Below are positions 1 to 12,733 of a stretch of 64,000 nt of DNA, piece after piece. The notes under the pieces are model-generated. The model was not told where the DNA came from, searched no databases, and worked only from the letters and a program-made list of their open reading frames with translations. Each line of letters begins with the position of its first letter. Positions within the stretch are counted from its first letter, which is position 1. This DNA comes from Cristatella mucedo (taxonomy: Eukaryota; Bryozoa; Phylactolaemata; Cristatellidae). The translations under genes and the position numbers were made by a program. The stretch lies in contig WPIO01000004.1 of assembly GCA_009760855.2 (NCBI GenBank), positions 1,402,501 to 1,466,500 on the forward strand, given 5' to 3'.

Positions 1-127
1 CTTGTCTGTCGTGAGCTTCGCAGTTGCCACATTACTCCACTTCTCGCCGACCTGCACTGGCTACCAGTCAAGCAACGGATTGACTTCAAGGTTTTGTCGC
101 TCACTTTTAGGTCTCTTCAATTCTATG
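1..127 (+). mobile_element. LINE A fragment (RT C-terminal region)
   Basis: Matches the [15 protein letters not shown]-like part of other LINE A copies (for example 27300-27420). Cut by the window start and ends abruptly near 127. Confidence 0.85.
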
Positions 128-923
128 GAATCATCGGAAATTATAGCGCACTTACGATCACGAGCAAGACATTTCAACAAAGCATCACCTATATGTTAAG
201 CCAGCTAGCTTGAGACTTATTAGCAATGCACATTTATACTTCGGCGGCGTTGCTAGGGAAGAGTGCAAAAGTGCCTTCAATCACGACAGTTTGTGAGCAG
301 CTTAAAAATAATAGTGAATTAGTGGCTTGATTGCTCGGATCCACAATGATTGACAACAGTTTACTAAAATAAAATATTGATAACTACGGAGAATTGAAGG
401 TGTGCCTTTAGCTCTAAAATATTCATTCTCAGGAAAAACACTCATAAACAGGTAAGTAGCCAACCGGCATAAGGCTACACGGCCCTTCACTCGTTTTAGT
501 AGTAAACCACCGAAAGCCTGCCGATTTCTTAGCAGCTTTACGATTGCAATAGAATTTCAGTTCGATCAATTCGTGTGGCGTTATAACGACGATACTAAAA
601 AACTATATTCACTCCGTTGCTTGTATAGCATCCCAAGAGAACCAGATCTGCATCTACACTCCTTAAAACTGGCTACAAGAGAATCAATAACCAAAAGTTA
701 TTTACATGCATGTATTATTCATTGACAAGCACGCAAGCGCACACGAGTGTAATACTTTGGCCAGTATGTACGAGCGCAGCGAGGTAGCGCACTCTAGGTC
801 ACCGTTTAGTCATAGCCCGTTTAAACCCGTAAAACCCACTGAATCTTCCACGGGTAAGCTTGCAAAGAAAACAGAGACGGCTCGGAGAGAACTCAATCGC
901 AACACACGAGCAATTTTTGGCCG

Positions 924-948
924 TTCTCTCTCTCTCCCTCTCTCTCTG

Positions 949-1044
<96 letters not shown>

Positions 1045-1070
1045 TCTCTCCTTCTCTCTCTCTCTCTCTC
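924..1070. repeat. (TC)n microsatellite
   Basis: About 145 bases of TC with a few TG/CC interruptions. Overlapping long Ser/Leu or Arg/Glu readings are artefacts of the repeat. Confidence 0.97.
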
Positions 1071-1745
1071 GCACGCGCGCGCACTCGCGCTAGAGCAACA
1101 TGGGCCACGAGCCCAGCATTTCTCGACGAAGATTTTTAGTTTAGCTTTCTGCTGAAAGAATGAGCGCTCGGGCGCGAGAGATTCGTCGAGGAGAGCTACC
1201 TCCTGCTCGGCTGTTGACCCCTGACCCCGGACCGCCTTGACGTGACACTCGACCACCACCCCCAAGCCAACCAGTATCTTCTGTCGGCACTGCGTGCGAC
1301 TACTAACCCAACAATAAGTTTTGAATTCAGTCGTCACTCATTATTACCTTTACTCATAACACATTAAATATTATATTTAATCGACGAACCATTCGCATAA
1401 AGAGTCGAGATTGTCCCGACACCCATTCGAGATGCTTGAGGCTTTAAGTCAAGTAGTGGTCGGCTACTCAATAGCATCAGTAATATTGTGCCGTACAAGA
1501 TTTAGAGCGCACTACGCCAATCGCTTTAAAGGGGAAATATATATGGCCGCAGTGGGGCTGGAGCGCATGGCTTGGATACTGAAGCATGATCGCGGTGGCA
1601 CTTTGCTAAGACTCAGAGGTAAAAGATGGGCCGCTGTAGGACTCAAGCCCGCTATATAGGTCGTGAAGTTCTATCAATTGGAGCTACGAGACACGAGATA
1701 GTTTCAAAATGTACATATTCTGAATTGGATTATATCTGTACTTAT

Positions 1746-1805
1746 AAATAATTTCCAAAAAACAAGCAGCTCACTAAATAATTTCCAAAAAACAAGCAGC
1801 TCACT
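1746..1805. repeat. Perfect 30-bp tandem duplication
   Basis: AAATAATTTCCAAAAAACAA plus GCAGCTCACT-type end occurs twice back to back (1746-1775, 1776-1805). Confidence 0.9.
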
Positions 1806-4800
1806 TTCTGTGGACTCGCTGAGTCATAATAGTAGACGTTTATTTCACGCCCATCACGTGCCACTCCGGAAGCAGTGGTCAAGGAAGACAGTGCTGCTCT
1901 ATCTTTTCACATGACGCAAGTGCGCCATCTTGCGGCATGATGGAGGGAAGGATGAAACTTCTCATTTTAATTAGTAGACATCTTGAATTGTCTTGCCTAA
2001 GAACTTTGACCTCGCCAGCCGTAGCTCAACTAAGCGGCCGATGTGGCGGCTGTACAGTCGGACGTCGGTCGGTGCAATGGACGCCAGACGCCTCTACTCG
2101 TCCTCTCAGATCCGAATGCTAAGGATTCAGCCATTGAGAAAGCTACCGTTTGGCTCGAATAGATGCTCTTGTCAAACTTGTTCTGCTCGTATGGACTTTC
2201 TCGCGGAACGCGCGCAGACTCGCTGTGACAGGTAGTTTAAGCTCTCGGCGAGGTCGGTTTGACTCGACCAGATCCTTCAAAAGCGTCCGCACTGATTATA
2301 GGTTGTTCGCGGGGAACGTGTCGACAATCGGTAAGTTCGTGGCTAGATCTATTTACCATAAGGGATTTATTCTTTAGCCGCAAATCAGCTAATAATTTAA
2401 TTCTCAAAAGACTCAACATCTCAGAGTTGTAAAGCGCTTCGAGCAACTACGACACACGTACATAACCGGTTAAACTTGGAAAAAAGATTTCAAATAAGTT
2501 GGATTGTGTATCTCACCACACTACCTACTTTAAGCATGCTGTCTAAATAGCTCTCTTTTTTGGAGACGTGAGCGTTCTCACCTTTAAAGTAACGCATGAA
2601 AACTAGAGCAGAGTTTTCGTGAGTGAGAGCGCCAGTGGGCCTGACACTTCGTAACGCAATACGATTACGGTGGCGATCTAGAGGAGTTGGAATGACGAGT
2701 TGTAGCGAGTTGAGTAAAATCAAAAGGCGTGTCGGCACCACCGTATCCCACAATTTCTCAGCGGCGAATCGGTTGCTGCCTATCTGAGACTCTGGATATT
2801 GCGGAATGGCTTTGAAAAACTATTATAATGGACTCTCCAGAGAACTTACTCCTTAGAGTAAGAGAACTTATTTCTAGAATATATAGCCTCGAGCTTCGCG
2901 AAGTAATGGCCGCTCCAATGCCGTGATAAGTGCCAAGTATTCGGCTCTGCGGCCCAAATCACCAAGCCCTGATCTCTTAGTATAGTGCCCAACGTGAGAT
3001 TGTGCATTTCTTTCGCATCATGCAAAGTTTACTGCGCGCCCGACGCATCTGACGCTCTGACGCCGCTCGGACCGCGTCAGCGATGTCGGCGGGTGCTACA
3101 GCAGCGATCGTCGACGTTACGGAGCCGCCCGAAGGCAGCACCGGTGCCCTCGCGGCGGCGACTCAAAAGAAAAAGGATAAATGCATTAGCTCGCTGCTCG
3201 ATTGCGATCAACTTGCTGCTCGCCAACGGTAGCACACCTCTGCCCGTCGAATACCGGTTGCTCGGGGGCGTGGCGGAACGGTCGGGACTCTCAACACTCG
3301 TTTCCTGGAAAATGGCGCCTGCTACGCGGTCTTCGGCTTCCGGCGCGCGCTCGCGCGCGCACCGGAGCACATCGCCGAGCTGTACTGCTCCGACCCTGTA
3401 GCGGAATCTGACTCGTCCGATCCCTTTGCTTGCACCGGAGTCTAGGTTCGCCCTGCGACCGCCGCATGAGAGCCGCCTCTGGCTGATGCCGTAAGGTATG
3501 CATGTTAGCCCCTACACGCGAATGAAATAATGCAAACTTTAATTTTCCCTACATGGAGACTCGTTTTTCCCATGTTCAGCAACATTTCAATTCGTTTTAA
3601 GAAATTTAAAGTTGAATTGCTTTTTTTAATTCTTATTCGTACTCACAAGGGTTCTCTACACTGCAGTCTGAGCAGCTTAGCGTGTTAGCCGTGAATTTCG
3701 TTAACGAATTAGGAAAGCTCATTTTGTCATTTCTCTTCACAAATGGAAATTGCGTCCGCACTCTTCTCAGTGGTGAGCACAATAGTCATCGCTGGCGCAC
3801 GTAAAGTGGGCACATTCGGCAAGGCCGTAGACCGAATAGTTCGTAATGCATTCGGTATTATTTTAAAGAGATTTGAACTAAAAATGAGTACAGAGGTCTG
3901 GTTGTTTAAAGTCGTAATACATTCAGTTGGAAAGATTTGTATTCTTATCATTTTTAGATGATCACGGGGTAGGTACGGCGAAGATAGAAAGGTTGATTTA
4001 TTCTACTCTGAAGATTTGATCCTAAAGAAAATTAACGGATTCGCACGGGAAAATTCAGTTTGCTCCTAAAACTTTTGGCTTATTAGCAATGCTTGCAAAC
4101 TAAACTGAATTTGTATAGCCCCTACTGAAAATAGATTATGCGTACATGCACTTAATATTCGATTTTAAAAGGAGCCATTTACAAAAATTACCTCCAATAC
4201 GACAATTATAATATGACTCCATAAGGTTTTAAATGACAATTAACAATAACATTAATACCAATAGTAAATTTGCATTGCACCCGCAGAGAGCTTAATCTCT
4301 TTTTTTCTAGGCACTTTCTGCGATTCCCGGGGACTAGGCAAATGAGTGAGGAACTCGTGGATTTTAGATCAGCAACGTCTCTAGATCAGCTAATATTATG
4401 CTTTCAGCTGGTAAAGTACATCCGGCGTGGGTGTATAAGATTTTATGCAACGTCTAAAAACGACTTGAGTTTTGCTAGAAGAGCAGTTACGCAACTGCGC
4501 TCAACAGAGCTGGTGATTTGGAAAAAGCCTTCCGGGAAATTATATTTCATAGATTAGGACTGGCGATAATAACAATCATAAAAAAAATATTCAAATGGTG
4601 CCTAAGAGAATAAAATATCTTTCAATGCACATCACATGCACGCGCCACCAGTTAGCGTGCTATTTTTCCAGCTACAGCTTTCAAAATGTTTTAACGGACA
4701 AATACCGCAAAAGTCAGGTTTCAAAGTCGGAGCAAAGACTGTGAGGAACCGTTGGTTTTAAGCTTCCGTTTGAATACCTTAAATTCAAAGATGGTTTTAT

Positions 4801-5623
4801 ATTAGTCGGCATTGTGAGTTCGAGGTTGCTAGAGCGTACGAAGTGAAAGCACTGTCTCTATGCTATTTGAAGTTCAATATCGGGTACCTTAGTCGGTCGG
4901 TTGCAGTTCAATGTAGGCACAGCCAAGTAATTCGAGTAGGTCGAAAGAGCTGGTCACGTGTGCCGGAAGTGTTGTCATGTGCGCCGAAAGGCCGGATTAG
5001 AAAGTATTTTAAAGAGGTACGCCAGTGCAAGAAAGTGAAGGAGCCCTAAAAGGGAAGCAAAAAATCTTGATGACAATAAGCCGCCTAATTGATATAGTAT
5101 GAAGATTTTTTATATGTGGCTGTGATCTTGTAGCTGCGAAAACTGTTTATATGCGGCTTGATCGCTTGCAGTTGCGACGTTTGCAACAATTTGAGTTTTC
5201 ACCAACTCAAAAGTCTTATTATTTTTTATTTCTTATTATTATTTTAGCCCATGCAGCACTACCTACGCGCGACGTCCTGAATGCATGGACGTGCTTGGAT
5301 TGTGGGTTAATTTTCAAGAAGGCAGGAATTTTCTCTTTGTTAGCTAGATGATCATGACTACAGTAAGCTCACTTGATTGCGGAGCTGATGGAATTTTGTA
5401 TATCAAATTGTGTATATCAAATATTTGAATGTGGCAACTCAACTTTTAGCAGCGGTCCGCGTATCTGCTGTTCAAAGTCTATTTCTGTGTAACATTGTTT
5501 GTTTCTCATCCTTTGCTGGTCTGCTTTCTCGACATCTAGTTTTTTAAACGATGTAGCCATCACTTTTTGTGCGAATATAAGTAATGCATGCTGCAAGGAA
5601 GCTGCAAACGTTAGAGCTACAGG

Positions 5624-6680
5624 AATAATAATAATAATGTACTTGATAAAGCACCCTCAGAGAACTCAATCTCTTTCTAGGCGCTTTACATTTGCTGCAA
5701 AGGGAAATGCAATTGAACGGTAAGTAAAATCATGCTTGAAAAACAAACAAAATGAATAACATGGTTAGAGGTGACATGCACAGGGTCGGCATGCAAATGT
5801 GGATTGTGGCAGCATGCACAGTGTCAGCACGCATAAGCACATCAAGGACGAATCACAGGAACCCACTAAATGCTGTCCTAAATAGGTGTGTTTTTAGGTT
5901 CCTTTTAAATGTGGTCAGGTCAGGGGATGTTCTGACGCAGGTCGGGAGGGAGTTCCAGGCTTTGGGAGCATACGAACTAAATGCACGGTCTCCAAAGGAT
6001 TTAAGGTTTGTATGAGGTATTTCTAGACGGTTGGATTCCGAAAAGCGGGTGGTACGATGCTTGGCCTGATGGTGTAGTATATCTGAGAGATAGGCTGGAG
6101 CCATAGAATGAAGGGACCTAAAAATGAGCGACAAAACTTTGAAGTCAATCCGTTGCTTGACTGGTAGCCAGTGCAGGTCGGCGAGAAGTGGAGTAATGTG
6201 GCAACTGCGACGCTCACGACAGACAAGCCTAGCTGCAGAGTTTTGCACCAGCTGCAATCACCTGATCGCACATGCTGGTAGGCCAGTAAGCAGCGAGTTG
6301 CAGAAGTCAAGACGAGATGTCACGAATGCATGGACCAACTTAGACGTGGTATCCTTATCTAAACAAGCCCTCATTTTGGCAATGTTATGAAGCTGAAAAT
6401 AGGCGGATTGGACTGTGGAGCTGATATGGTCGTCTAACGAGAGGTCGCTTTGGAATATGACACCTAGATTTCGAGCTGATTCAACTGGAGATATGCTGGC
6501 AGAGCCAATTTTGAGAGTCAGCCTTTCCAATCTCTGAATCATACTGGGTTCGCCCATAACTAGTAAGTTAGTTTTGTCATCGTTTAGTTTTAGAAAATTT
6601 GCTGCCATCCATGTGCTAATGTCATCAATGCATGCAGCAAGTGAGTTGAGAGAATTTGAGGTGCTCGAAGGCCGGGAGGG
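5624..6680 (-). mobile_element. LINE A copy, 5' truncated
   Basis: LINE A is a CR1/L2-like non-LTR retrotransposon. Read on the minus strand: RT C-terminal half ([56 protein letters not shown]), a roughly 350-base 3' UTR, the hairpin GCGCTTTA...GAGATTGAG and (TTA)n at 5624. Frame breaks near 6257. Confidence 0.9.
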
Positions 6681-7510
6681 ATAATAATAATAATAATAAT
6701 AATGTACTTGATAAAGCGCCCTCAGAGAACTTAATCTCTTTCTAGGCGCTTTACATTTGCTGTAAAGTGAAATGCAATTGAATGGTAAGTAAAATCATGC
6801 TTGAAAAACAAACGAAATGAATAACATGGTTAGGGGTGACATGCACAGGGTCAGCATGCAAATGTGGTTAGTGGCAGCATGCACAGTGTCAGCATGCATA
6901 AGCACATCAAAGACGAATCACAGGGACCCACTAAATGCTGTCCTAAATAGGTGTGCTTTTAGGTTCCTTTTAAATGTGGTCAGGTCAGGGGATGTTTTGA
7001 CGCAGGTCGGGAGGGAGTGCCAGGCTTTGGGAGCATACGAGCTAAATGCCCAGTCTCCAAAGGATTTAAGGTTTGTATGAGGTATTTCTAGACGGTTGGA
7101 TTCCGAAAAGCGGGTGGTACGATGCTTGGCCTGATGGGGTAGTACATCTGACAGATAGACTGGAGCCATAGAATGAAGGGACCTAAAAGTGAGCGACAAA
7201 ACCTTGAAGTCAATCTGTTGCTTGACTGGTAGCCAGTGCAGGTCGGCGAGAAGTGGAGTAATGTGGCAACTGCGACGCTCACAACAGACAAGTCTAGCTG
7301 CCGAGTTTTGCACCAGCTGCAATCGCCTGATCGCACATGCTGGTAGTAAGCTGGCAGTAAGCAGTGAGGAATCAAAGCAAAGGTACAACTGAGTGTCATC
7401 CGCATAGAAGTGAAAGCCTAGATTGTGCTTGGCAATCACATCAGCAAGAGGGAGAGTATAAACCGTGAAAAGAACCGGACCTAGCACGGAGCCCTGAGGT
7501 TCTCCATATT
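6681..7510 (-). mobile_element. LINE A copy with internal in-frame deletion
   Basis: Its (TTA)n tail abuts the truncated 5' end of the previous copy at 6680/6681. The minus strand reads [14 protein letters not shown] (intact YADD box) then jumps to [11 protein letters not shown], losing about 400 bases present in other copies but staying open for 189 codons. A diverged continuation may reach about 7810. Confidence 0.88.
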
Positions 7511-7929
7511 TCAGAGGTCATCACTGAGGCACCACTGAGCGCAATTACGGCTGCTAATTATTAGAAAATAGAAATGAACGCCTTGGTTTCCCTTTGTGAC
7601 TGCATCAAAAAGAACCAGAAGAGGCTACATTCAATAATGGATAGAATATAACAATAATTGTGAATAGAAGTAGACACGAAAGAGATCAATGGGGCACCCT
7701 AAACTTTGAATGCCCACTGATTGACCGAAGGCCATTGATATCTACTTTCAAATTGTTTACTGAGATATGACCTGTACCGTTGCAGCACAGTGGCTGCAAG
7801 GCCTGAGGAAATTCAATGGTGCTCACGAAAGAGTTGGTGATAACTTGAGTCGAAACTTGAGCTGTGATAAAACCTGAATTAGGAAAACTCCTTTAAAAAG
7901 GTCATCATTTCTAAGAGGTTCGTGATATA

Positions 7930-8097
7930 CTGAGCCGAGGTGGCTCACTAGGTAAGGTGGTTGTTTTTAACGACCTCGATACCGTGGTCGTTGGTTCGAA
8001 TCCTGCGCTGGGGTGATCTTTATTGCCTGTGAAAGCAGCGGTGATAGCAGTAAAGGCTCTTCTGGTGCTATATAAAAGAGGCTGTTAAATAAGCTTT
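7930..8097 (+). mobile_element. SINE-1 copy (tRNA-derived)
   Basis: SINE-1 has a tRNA-like head with A box (GGTGGCTCACTAGGTAAGGT) and B box (GGTTCGAATCC), a body with GGCGGTGATAGCCGTAAAGG and a tail CTCTTCTGTCGCTATA...AAGAGGCTGTTAAATC. This copy has all three parts. Confidence 0.82.
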
Positions 8098-8349
8098 AGT
8101 ACTTTCCAGTTTTTTTATTTCAATACTCTCAAAATAGAATTTGTGCTCTGAATGATGGAGCCCGTGAATGACCTAACCTAAAACTAGGGCAAAAAGCCTT
8201 ATTTGCAATGCACGAAGTTATGTGGACTATGTGCAAGTAGATGAGACATAGTGAAGCATTTTCTATTTTTAATCCAAGCTCGCACAACTGAGAATTGTTC
8301 CCTGTCTTTGGGCGTCTTTTTAAATTATTGGGTATTTTTAGCCCATCAA

Positions 8350-8875
8350 AACAAACCTCAAATCCTTTGGAGACCATGCATTTAGTTTGGAAAAGCCTGG
8401 AACTCACTTCCGACTTGCTTTACAAAATCCCCTGACTTTTCCACATCTAAAGAGAACCTAAAAACGTATCTATTTAGGAAAACATTTAGTGGGTCCCCGC
8501 GATTCGTCCCTTATGAGCTTATGCGTGCTGACACTGTGCGTGCTACCACTAACCAAAATTGCATGCTGACCCTATGCATGTAACCCCTAACCATGTTACT
8601 CATGTTGTTTATCGAGCATGCAACCAGTAACTATTCAATCTTGCTTGTTTGGTCTAGCGGTTAAGGTGCTCGCCCCGACCAAGGTCTGACCGAGGTCGTG
8701 GGCTCGAGCCCCGAGGCAAATGTGAAGCGCCTGAATAGAGATTAAGTTCTCTTAGGGCGCTATATAAATGAATTATAATATTATTTTATTCCTTTGCAGC
8801 AAATATAAAGCTCGTACAAAGAGATTGAGTTCTCTGAGAGCACTTTATCAAGTGTATTATTTTTATTAATATTAT
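8350..8875 (+). mobile_element. LINE A 3' end, split by a SINE-2 insertion
   Basis: ORF end (KSFGDHAF-like to HLFRKTFSG) and 3' UTR run to about 8642; the UTR resumes at about 8790 with CCTTTGCAGCAAATATAAAG and ends in the hairpin and a degraded TTA tail. Confidence 0.85.
8643..8789 (+). mobile_element. SINE-2 copy (tRNA-derived, LINE A-like tail)
   Basis: tRNA-like head with A box TAGCGGTTAAGGTG and B box GGGCTCGAGCCC, then a tail GAAGCGCCTGAATAGAGATT...GGGCGCTATATAAATG that copies the LINE A 3' hairpin. Confidence 0.82.
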
Positions 8876-9177
8876 TCAGGAGACTGCCTTTACGGATATT
8901 GTCATTAATTTTTCTATAAGTATCGACTGAATGTGTCCACAAATATGCTGTATTAGGAACGTTTAAATCAAGTTAAGGATGTTTCATTTGACATGCGATT
9001 CTGAGAGCTGGTGGATGCAAGACAATTAACTATGCGTATTTCTCGGTCTGCGAATCAGAGCACTGAAAGTATGAAATGACAAATATAAGAACGACAGTAA
9101 TAATAGTAATAGTTAGACATTTATGTCGCACACTTGCAGGAATTATTCTCTTTCTAGGCACTTCAAATATACGCCCA

Positions 9178-9346
9178 TGGGTTGTAAACCAGGTGTTAGG
9201 TGCTTGTTGTTCACAACCCAAGTCGCGAGTTCAAGTTCTACAGAGGGCGATCCTTTATTGCCCAATGCAAGCGGTGGTGATAGCCGGCAATGCTTTTCTG
9301 CAGCTATAAAATTGGGGGTTTTGAATCAACTAACCTATGTAATGTA
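9178..9346 (+). mobile_element. Diverged SINE-1 copy with (TAATG) tail
   Basis: B box GCGAGTTCAAGTTC, body GCGGTGGTGATAGCCGGCAATGC and tail CAACTAACCTATG followed by TAATG repeats. Head is diverged. Confidence 0.65.
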
Positions 9347-9540
9347 ATGTAATGTATCTCCGTCTGTAACTCCACAAAGCCATAAAGACTATGTGGGTGT
9401 TATGCAGGAGAGTTTTGTATAGTGCACTCACAGCCTAAGCGGCATTCGGTAGCCAACAGACTTCGTCTCACGCAACAAAGAGAAAATGGGAAGCATAGCA
9501 GAGTCAGGAGAGCAGTTGAGGTAGTGAGTAACCTACAATG
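9347..9540 (-). mobile_element. LINE B 3'-end fragment
   Basis: Nearly identical to 25930-26130: GTATCTCCGTCTGTAACTCC through CAGAGTCAGGAGAGCAGTTG. LINE B is defined by that longer copy. Abuts the SINE-1 tail repeats. Confidence 0.75.
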
Positions 9541-11769
9541 ATAATGACAACCGCGATCTCACTCGAATCCAGAGGAGCAATGGCTAAAGGGTAGACGGAA
9601 AGATTCTAAATCCATTATGGCTGACCTGTTGACCCTTGTCGAAAGCTGGCAAAGATGGACGATGGCCATGTTCACCAGTAACTTGGTGATGCTCGTGCAA
9701 TATGAGCACTCTATTCTGAAGCTAGTTGGTAACTAATCAATAACGGTGTTCACGTTTCTCGGCTTGACACTTTATATGAGGCTAGTGGAAGGCAAGAGAG
9801 TACATTCTTACAGTTCTTTGACAGCGACCCTGTCATCGATTCTAGAAACAGGAGAGCACACACAATTCTGCCTTTACAGCTGACAGGCGGGTGCTCGATA
9901 ATGAGATACTTGACTTATTGGCCGAGCAGCCCACCCTGTGCCTCTTAGTTTATTAGTCTTGCATTTATTAGCTCCTTGCAGCCATGGCAACCGGTCATGC
10001 ACATTCCTTTTCGGAACCAGCTCTAAAGCGTGCTCGCGTTCAGAAGTTCAAAGTTCAGAGCCATCAGGGGCTTGGGCCCGCCCCCGCCCCCGCCCCGATG
10101 TCGGCTACACATACCGACAGTGGTTTCAATGTAGGAACAATCCCGAAGTATTTTTCAAATTTAAAATTAAGAGCGCTTAATCTCGCTGCTTCAAATTCGA
10201 TCGAGTGTCGAATGAATGCCTTGCTGCCGTGCATGTAAGCAAGCTCGCTGGCACAGCGAGATATACATAGATATAGAATAGAAACAAGCTGTGGAATAGC
10301 AATTCCTCCACCTCGCTAGGACCGAAGTGAGTAGCCCACGAGAGAATACATACCTGGGAAGAGCTGCCTTCGACCTGTGTGAGCGCGAAGCTATAAAGCG
10401 CCGATCGCGCCTTGCGGGCACCTGGAGGATGCGTGTGGCGATGTAATAAAGAGCGTCTTCACCGGCTGCCTAGCGACATAGCAGGCTGAGATGCCCTGCT
10501 GGCTCAGGGGGCAGTCAATCGCCGAATCGTACTGGTATTTGTTGTGAGGCCAATGTAAACAGCGGAATACTTTTACTTTGCATTGCGTGACCAATTCTTT
10601 ATTCCTATTCAAGGGCATAATAGCATCTGCCTAGCTGGGTATCGATCCGGTTCAGCACCTAACAAAGCCCCAGGTCCATATGGGCGTGCCATCGCCATCA
10701 CTCGGTTCCGCCCCCAGCCGACTCTCCATCAGCCCAACAGGCCCGACCCGTGGCGTCACGTGACACATCCTTGCCGCGCAATTTGCTTTCTGCCTGTCCA
10801 TCTGCCGGTCCCCGCGCTATCCACTCTCTTTCTCACTTACCATCAGCACGTGCTTCGGAGCAGCACGCGCGACGGATACTACACGAGTATGTACGCACGA
10901 CCGCGCCGGTCACCGTCGCCTGCGTATCAATACAGCCGTCGTCTTTACTTCAACTAATACTGCCGTATGTTTTACGTCGTCTCCATTTTGGGAGTTTCGT
11001 TCCTCGTTGCCCTGCCATCGCGCGCACGAGCCCCATCATAAGTATGGACTTTAATAATACAAGATGATAATAATAATAATAATAAGATCGATCACTGGTG
11101 CCGTCAAGGGCGGGTCTCCTTCATTGCTTTGACAAGCACGGCAGACGACTCGAACGGCACTATCATCAAAGCGTTGGACGAGAGTGCCTGGTGGGACACT
11201 ACGAGCTCGACATGTAAGAATCAGATAATGAGGCGGCGGTCTAGAAAGGCGATTGTGGAAAGATAAAATAATTAATCGGGAGGCGCGTCGCGAAGGGCCA
11301 TTTACCATATCCCTATCAAAAGCAATTTGTCGACGATCACTCTGGGGTGGAGCAAGTAGGAAGACGGGCTTATATTATAGGCTTATATATATAGCTTATA
11401 GGTAAACTGACCGTGCATACTTCTTACAGGAAAGAAGAGCGAAGCAGGTCACACGAGCAGGACAGAAATATAGTTAGAAGATAGAAGATAGAATAGAATA
11501 TAGATAAATATAATATAGAACTTAAATAAATATAGATAGACGATAGAAGCAGGACAGAAGCAGCACCCGCAGTGTAAACACGGCTTAAGCAGTCTACTCG
11601 CGCAATACATGTGCATGTCCTTCTATCGTTAAATTTTGCGGGCTAACTAACAAGGATTCGAAGCAATGCGACTGCCACTCGTTCACCAGAATGAATTAAT
11701 CACGTGCTCGTAATCACCCGATGAGGCTTACAGCGCACTCGGCAGAATAATCCGCATGCAGTATCAAAT
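9541..11769. other. Unassigned region
   Basis: No gene or repeat recognised. 10075-10100 is a short CCCCCG-type run; 11470-11540 is rich in ATAGAAGATAGAA words. Readings up to 124 codons look random. Confidence 0.5.
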
Positions 11770-11932
11770 ATGCCGCTGGGTCTTAGCTCAGGGTAAGGTG
11801 CTTGCTCTTTACGACCCAGGTCGTGGGTTCGAGATCTGCAGTGGTCGATCCTTCATTGAATATTGCCAGCGGCGGCGATAGCCATGAAGGCTCTTCTGTC
11901 GCTATGTAAGATGAGGCTGTTTAATCAGGTTG
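11770..11932 (+). mobile_element. SINE-1 copy
   Basis: GGTCTTAGCTCAGGGTAAGG head, GTGGGTTCGAGATC B box, GGCGGCGATAGCC body and GCTCTTCTGTCGCTATG tail. Confidence 0.8.
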
Positions 11933-12337
11933 TCTTTAAATTCGTAGGCTGAGCTTAGAACCACCGTGACTGTGGTTTCTATATTCAATATGAATATTCT
12001 CACTCAAAGTTTTCATTTAAGAATGGGTATTTACTGGTTGATACGAGTTCCTCGATTTACATCAGTAACGACTCTTGTTGGGTCTGAAGCAACAAATGAT
12101 AACTTTGATTCAGTGTTTACACTGTGAAACGCACACACTATGCCTATAATTTCTTACCTCCGGTGAGCAGCAAAGCCCCCCCCCCCAAAACCAAGTATGA
12201 TATTACGGGATCAGAGTAATTAGTAATTAGTATCCTAATTAATAATATAGTAATTAGTAATTAGTCGCTAGTCATCCTAGTTCAGTCGTACTGTGGTCTC
12301 AATAGTCATTGCTTTGTGCTGTGAAGGAACATACCCA

Positions 12338-12733
12338 CGTAACTTCTTTGGAGACCGTGCATTTAGCTCGTATGCTCCCACAGCCTGGAACTCCCTCCCG
12401 ACCTGCATCAGAACATCCCCTGACCTGACCACATTTAAAAGGAACCTAAAAGCACACCTATTTAGGACAGCATTTAGTGGGTCCTTGTGATTCGTCCTCG
12501 ATGTGCTTATGCGTGCTGACACTGTTCATGCTGCCACTAACCACATTTGCATGCTGACCCAGTGCATGTAACCCCTAACCATGTTATTCATTTTGTTTGT
12601 TTTTCAAGCATGATTTTACTTACTATTCTATTGCGTATCACTTTGCAGCAAATGTAAAGCGCCTAGAAAGAGATTAAGTTCTCTGAGGGCGCTTTATCAA
12701 GTGCAATATTATTATTATTATATTATTATACTT
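12338..12733 (+). mobile_element. LINE A 3' end
   Basis: Last 50 codons of the RT ORF (FGDRAFSSYAPTAWNSLPT to [11 protein letters not shown]), full 3' UTR, hairpin and TTA tail. Confidence 0.9.

Larger units (their letters stand above)
128..5623. other. Mostly unassigned region
   Basis: Apart from the TC tract and the 30-bp duplication, no gene could be supported. 2985-3430 is a GC-rich patch with open but unrecognised readings on both strands. 4275-4325 may be a tiny minus-strand LINE A tail. Short readings at 3743-3961 and 4270-4557 match nothing I know. Confidence 0.5.

Noticed and set aside
8650-8715. tRNA gene
   Set aside because: Promoter boxes are present, but the sequence continues into a SINE tail, recurs in the window and does not fold as a full tRNA by eye.
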